From Vulcanimicrobiota bacterium (GTDB taxonomy: Bacteria; Vulcanimicrobiota; Vulcanimicrobiia; Vulcanimicrobiales; Vulcanimicrobiaceae): a stretch of 64,000 bases of DNA. The position numbers and the translations under genes were made by a program. This document shows positions 61,016 to 64,000 of the stretch, one piece after another. The notes below the pieces were generated by a model that saw nothing but the letters and a program-made list of their open reading frames with translations, was not told the DNA's origin and did no database searches. How positions within the stretch are numbered: the stretch's first letter is position 1; every line of letters begins with the position of its first letter. The stretch is taken from the NCBI GenBank assembly GCA_003168375.1, contig PMSI01000004.1, positions 93,040-157,039 on the forward strand. The letters run 5' to 3'.

Positions 61016-61863
61016 ATCGACTTGATCGGAACGCCCCACTGCAGCTTCTCTTCCAGGCGGGTGAAGAATGCGCCGCGGCGGATACGCGCGAACCGGACGC
61101 ACTTCTCGGCGCGGCGGACCGTCACGCGATCGCCCGCCCGCAAATCGCGCGCGACGAAACCGTCGGTCTCGAGGTTCGCGCGCGTGAGCTCGCCGCTGCA
61201 GGTGATCTCGATCGATGCTGCGCTCGAGACGATGAGCGGCCGGGCGAACAGCGCGTGCGGCATCAGCCCGGCGACGCCGAGCGCCTCGACGCCAGGCTGG
61301 ATGATGGGGCCTCCGGCGCTGAGGAAGTACGCGGTCGACCCGGTGGGCGTTGCGACGATGATCCCGTCCGAGGGCATGTTTACGATGAGCTCACCGTCCA
61401 GCGCGAGGCCGAAGGGGGCCAGCCGCGCCTGCGTCACGCGGCGCACGACGACTTCGTTGAGAGCGAAATACTCTTCATCCGACCCGGTGGCAAACGCGTG
61501 GAGTGCGATCCGCTCGTCGTACTCGACGTCGCCGTCGAAGACGCGCTCGAGCGCTCGGAACCCATTGTCGTCGGACTCGACCTCGGTGAGAAAGCCCAGC
61601 CGGCCGGTGTTGATCCCGAAGATCGGGATCTCGAGCTCGTGCACCAGCCGCGTCCCGCGCAGCAGCGTCCCGTCACCGCCGACGGTGACCAGCAGCTCGG
61701 CGTTCTCGAAGTCGCACACCGGCGCGCTGAACCCCAGCTCGACGTCGGTCCCCTCGCACAGCGTCACCGCGATGCCCCGCGCCCGCGCGACCAGTTCGAC
61801 GCGCCGCGCCGTCTCGCGCGCATACGGCCGCGACGCGTTGACGTACAGCGCTATGCGTTTCAC
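61012..61863 (-). CDS. nadK: NAD kinase
   Basis: 283 residues. VTVGGDGTLL with the GGDG motif at 62-65, FGINTGRLGFL, ALNEVVVRR, SDGIIVATPTGSTAYFLSAGGPII and PHALFARPLIV are the NadK family blocks. It phosphorylates NAD to NADP. It is coupled by four-base overlaps to tlyA upstream and recN downstream, a widely conserved order. Confidence 0.96.
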   Translation of the reverse strand: MKRIALYVNASRPYARETARRVELVARARGIAVTLCEGTDVELGFSAPVCDFENAELLVTVGGDGTLLRGTRLVHELEIPIFGINTGRLGFLTEVESDDNGFRALERVFDGDVEYDERIALHAFATGSDEEYFALNEVVVRRVTQARLAPFGLALDGELIVNMPSDGIIVATPTGSTAYFLSAGGPIIQPGVEALGVAGLMPHALFARPLIVSSAASIEITCSGELTRANLETDGFVARDLRAGDRVTVRRAEKCVRFARIRRGAFFTRLEEKLQWGVPIKSM

Positions 61864-62669
61864 GGGCGATGCGCCTCTTCGACCAGGGCGTCGATGCGTG
61901 CGTCGTCGATCTCTTCGCCGGTGCGGCGCAGTTCGTAGAAGAACTCGACGTTGCCGGCCGGGCCTTTCAGCGGCGAGAGCGCCGCGCGCACTGCCCGCAC
62001 GCCGCTCGGCCGAATCGCGTCACGCACCTCACGCAGTACTGCGGCGTGGACGGCGGGATCACGCACGACGCCACCCCCGCCGATCCGTTCGCGACCGGCC
62101 TCGAACTGTGGCTTCACCAGAGCGACCATCGCGCCGCTCTCGCGCAGGTAGGCGACGGCGCGCGCGACGATCGTGCGCAGCGAGATGAACGACGCGTCGA
62201 CGACGATCAGATCGAAGGCGCCGGGAAACGCGTCGTCCGGCAGGGTGCGAAAGTTGGTCCGCTCGACGACCGTCACCCGCGGATCCTGGCGCACGCGCCA
62301 CGCGAGCTGGCCGTAGCCGACGTCGAGCGCGGTGACGTGGCGCGCGCCGTGCTGCAGCAACGCGTCGGTGAAGCCGCCGGTCGATGCGCCGACGTCGAGC
62401 ACCTCGAGCCCGGTGACGTCGATCCCGAACGCGCGCAGCGCGCCCTCGAGCTTCTCGCCGCCGCGGCTGACGTAGCGCGGACTCTCCTCGATAGTAACCG
62501 CCGCACCCGCGCGAACGTTCCCGCCCGGTTTGGTCGCCGGCGTGTCGTCGACGCGCACTTTTCCGGCCAGGATCAGCGCCCGTGCCTGCGAGCGCGTCAG
62601 CCCCGTCGTCGCCGCTACCATCGCGTCGAGTCGGCGGGCATCACCAAAACGTTCACGCATCGCCTTCAC
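61860..62669 (-). CDS. tlyA: TlyA-type rRNA 2'-O-methyltransferase
   Basis: 269 residues: N-terminal S4 RNA-binding domain (RRLDAMVAATTGLTRSQARALILAGKVRVDD), then an FtsJ-like methyltransferase domain with VLDVGASTGGFTDALLQHGA (SAM motif), LDVGYGQLAWRVRQDPRV and ALVKPQFEAGRE (catalytic Lys). TlyA enzymes methylate 16S and/or 23S rRNA, and loss gives capreomycin resistance in mycobacteria; some homologs are called haemolysins. ATG start; first gene of tlyA-nadK-recN. Confidence 0.93.
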   Translation of the reverse strand: MKAMRERFGDARRLDAMVAATTGLTRSQARALILAGKVRVDDTPATKPGGNVRAGAAVTIEESPRYVSRGGEKLEGALRAFGIDVTGLEVLDVGASTGGFTDALLQHGARHVTALDVGYGQLAWRVRQDPRVTVVERTNFRTLPDDAFPGAFDLIVVDASFISLRTIVARAVAYLRESGAMVALVKPQFEAGRERIGGGGVVRDPAVHAAVLREVRDAIRPSGVRAVRAALSPLKGPAGNVEFFYELRRTGEEIDDARIDALVEEAHRP

Positions 62670-62817
62670 GCACGCGGCGAGCCACGGCTAGGGGTGCGTT
62701 CAAGGCGGGCTCTGTCACGGCGCACACACTTCACAGCCTCGGCTCCTAGGGACCTGCGCGTCCGCCGCCAGGGACGCCGCGCGTCGAACGATCAGCAATG
62801 CGCGCTGCCGCTCGTTT

Positions 62818-62846
62818 TTGACAAACCTACACAGTGTAGGTTATCA
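62818..62846 (+). promoter_or_regulatory. Promoter with palindromic operator before the DUF2442-like gene
   Basis: TTGACA (62818-62823) and TTATCA (62841-62846) are separated by exactly 17 bp. AACCTACACAGTGTAGGTT at 62824-62842 is a perfect palindrome (9-bp arms, one central base) that fills the spacer and enters the -10. A protein bound there would block RNA polymerase. The AT-rich block stands out from the GC-rich surroundings. Confidence 0.75.
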
Positions 62847-62853
62847 TGGAGAC

Positions 62854-62913
62854 GTGCCGGGTATCGAACTTGAGGACTTTCGCATTCTTCGCGGACCTCT
62901 GGGAGGAGTATAA
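62854..62913 (+). CDS. Possible 19-codon leader ORF coupled to the DUF2442-like gene
   Basis: GTG at 62854 begins about where transcription should start, so the message could be leaderless. The frame reads 19 codons (PGIELEDFRILRGPLGGV after the start) and its TAA overlaps the next ATG (TAATG). The Shine-Dalgarno of the next gene (GGGAGGAG) is inside it. It may be a coupling leader peptide, or chance. Confidence 0.35.
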   Translation: MPGIELEDFRILRGPLGGV

Positions 62914-63350
62914 TGCCTAAGACGCCGGCACGAATCCCGGTTCCGCCGCTCACGGACGCGATGTACGCGAGCGGCAAGAGGCCCGCGAAGGACCTGCGGT
63001 CGTTCGACGTCATTCAGGCGCACTACGATCGCGCGCATGACATGCTCGATCTCACGCTGCGAGGCGGCATCACAATCCGCATCCCGCGATTGCAGATTCG
63101 AGAGCTTGCCGGGGCCCAACCGAAGGACCTCGCCAAAATAGAGATTCAGCCGGGTGGCGACGGTCTTTCCTTTCGCAAGCTCGACGTCGATATCTACGTG
63201 CCCGGTCTCCTTGCAGACGAACTGGGAGCACTTTTTTCACGAGCCATGGGTCGTCGCACGCGCGGAAAGACCACTCCGAAGAAGGCCGCCGCATCCCGCG
63301 AAAACGGACGCAAGGGCGGTCGGCCGCGAAAGCCTTCGGCCGCGGCCTGA
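62913..63350 (+). CDS. DUF2442-like protein with basic tail
   Basis: 145 residues. The core (FDVIQAHYDRAHDMLDLTLRGGITIRIP ... IEIQPGGDGLSFRKLDVDIYVPGLLADELG) fits DUF2442: a beta-rich domain with a G-x-x-I/L-x-x-LD-x-D motif, in a family often found in toxin-antitoxin-like pairs with DUF4160. The N-terminus has about 30 extra residues and the C-terminus is a lysine/arginine-rich tail (RRTRGKTTPKKAAASRENGRKGG), suited to DNA or RNA binding. A DUF4160 partner is not present. It probably autoregulates through the palindrome upstream. GGGAGGAG precedes the ATG. Confidence 0.75.
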   Translation: MPKTPARIPVPPLTDAMYASGKRPAKDLRSFDVIQAHYDRAHDMLDLTLRGGITIRIPRLQIRELAGAQPKDLAKIEIQPGGDGLSFRKLDVDIYVPGLLADELGALFSRAMGRRTRGKTTPKKAAASRENGRKGGRPRKPSAAA

Positions 63351-63479
63351 GATTCGAATCTTCGATTCCGCCGGGACTTTGAAGGCTCGGGCGTTCACCC
63401 TGATCGCGTCGCCGACCGCGTACATCAAGACCGCCTTCTTCTGGGCGTACTTGATCATCTTGTCGGCGGCCATTCTCAC
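63237..63479 (-). CDS. Possible small protein antisense to the DUF2442-like 3' end
   Basis: An 80-codon frame whose start overlaps the stop of the acetyltransferase gene (ATGA). The first 45 residues look coding (ADKMIKYAQKKAVLMYAVGD, VNARAFKVPAESKIRI), while the rest is antisense to the DUF2442-like gene and looks random. It may be a gene truncated by the arrival of the DUF2442 unit, or a false frame. Confidence 0.3.
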   Translation of the reverse strand: MRMAADKMIKYAQKKAVLMYAVGDAIRVNARAFKVPAESKIRISGRGRRLSRPTALASVFAGCGGLLRSGLSARATTHGS

Positions 63480-63967
63480 GTACTCCGGCCCTCATAGAAC
63501 ATAAGCACCGCCGGTCCGGCTTCGGTGTCGACGATCTGGTAGCCGTGAAAACCGGCGTTTCCGTAAGCGCGGCGCGCACGTTCGTTGTCGACGTCGGGAT
63601 CGATCGCGACCGCCGGCGCGCCGTCACGCACGAGCGCCTCCGCCAAGAGGCGCAGAAACGCGGACCCATGACCGCAGCCGAGCATTTCGGGCTCACCGAT
63701 GAACGCGTCGATCGCGCGAGAACCGGGCGGCAGCGCTGCCAGATGTGCCTGCGGCCACGCGTGAACCTCGTAATGCTGCGCGTACGCGAACGGACGATCG
63801 TCGCCGGTGACGATGAGCATGGTCATCGCAGGTTCGTCCATGTCTTCGCGCAGGAGCGCGAGCTGCTGGGCGGGATCGCCCCACCAGCGTACGACCTCCG
63901 GTGCGTGCAGCCAGCGCTCGAGAAAGGCGAAGTCGTCCCACGCGACCGGCCGGAACGCATAGCGCAC
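63476..63967 (-). CDS. GNAT acetyltransferase, AAC(6')-Ib-like
   Basis: 163 residues. Matches the AAC(6')/AacA4-type GNAT layout: LERWLHAPEVVRWWGDP, PFAYAQHYEVHAW, SRAIDAFIGEPEMLGCGHGSAFLRLLAEAL (acetyl-CoA pyrophosphate loop, GCGHGS) and DPDVDNERARRAYGNAGFHGYQ. Such enzymes acetylate aminoglycosides or other amines; chromosomal environmental homologs often have other substrates, so resistance is not implied. GTG start at 63967 close to the window end. It may be co-transcribed with the small frame downstream. Confidence 0.82.
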   Translation of the reverse strand: MRYAFRPVAWDDFAFLERWLHAPEVVRWWGDPAQQLALLREDMDEPAMTMLIVTGDDRPFAYAQHYEVHAWPQAHLAALPPGSRAIDAFIGEPEMLGCGHGSAFLRLLAEALVRDGAPAVAIDPDVDNERARRAYGNAGFHGYQIVDTEAGPAVLMFYEGRST

Positions 63968-64000
63968 GCTAGCAGATCGTAGAGTAGGCCACTGGCTCGG

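Noticed and set aside
59354..62188. 944-codon plus-strand frame opposite recN, nadK and tlyA
   Set aside because: It is the antisense of three well-recognised genes and has no motif of its own.
63340..63370. GATTCGAATC-like string reminiscent of a tRNA T-loop
   Set aside because: No acceptor stem, anticodon arm or T-stem can be folded around it; it is part of the DUF2442-like 3' end region.

Overview
The window is GC-rich, gene-dense bacterial chromosome with short intergenic gaps and many four-base stop/start overlaps (ATGA or GTGA), GTG and TTG starts, and Gram-negative-type envelope functions (a Tad secretin, TonB-like and LolA-like proteins, lipoproteins). I see no rRNA, tRNA, CRISPR array, transposase or prophage gene. 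Gene content and style resemble a deep-branching soil lineage such as Candidatus Eremiobacterota (WPS-2); that placement is inference only.

Layout. 1-8,060: an incomplete gene at the edge, hypothetical and lipoprotein genes, the threonine-degradation pair kbl and tdh split by an opposite-strand lipoprotein gene, a small secreted protein, and an ECF sigma/anti-sigma pair. 8,149-16,168 (minus strand): a phosphate block reading HIBADH-family dehydrogenase, broken ppx/gppA, phoB, phoR, pstS, pstC, pstA, pstB, pstB. Its pstS promoter region carries TTAA repeats, a strong hairpin lies between pstS and pstC, and phoR has no ordinary start codon for its N-terminal part. 16,256-18,406 (plus): UbiA-type prenyltransferase, archaeal-type class I aldolase and an Nfu-like Fe-S scaffold.

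18,413-36,886: a complete Tad (Flp) pilus locus arranged divergently. The minus arm runs secretin, TadG-like, two TadE-like proteins, then four multi-pass membrane proteins (two GT87-like, one GT-C-like, one acyltransferase-3). The plus arm runs an Ig-like secreted protein, two Flp pilins, prepilin peptidase, CpaB/RcpC, a TadZ-TadA fusion, TadB, TadC, a second prepilin peptidase and a DUF192 protein. A SARP-type ATPase regulator coupled to a one-pass membrane protein closes the locus.

37,049-40,834 (minus): a small biosynthetic cluster (ketosynthase, SRPBCC cyclase-like protein, FAD oxidoreductase, methyltransferase, ferredoxin) resembling a polyketide or fatty-acid-derived metabolite pathway. 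40,938-44,588: GlsB-like membrane protein, SIMPL protein, and a membrane-anchored Clp-type AAA+ ATPase that lacks the ClpP-docking loop, coupled to a secreted protein.

44,595-53,805 (minus): the translation/RNA operon rimP-nusA-ylxR-infB-(membrane protein)-rbfA-nrnA-truB-ribF-tlpA-like. 53,946-62,669: TonB-like proline/threonine-rich protein, pyruvate kinase, and the minus-strand run tlyA-nadK-recN-LolA-like-ltaE-thioesterase. 62,670-64,000: a promoter with a 19-bp palindrome exactly between -35 and -10, driving a 19-codon ORF coupled to a DUF2442-like gene, then an AAC(6')-like acetyltransferase. A 23-bp dispersed repeat occurs four times between genes.
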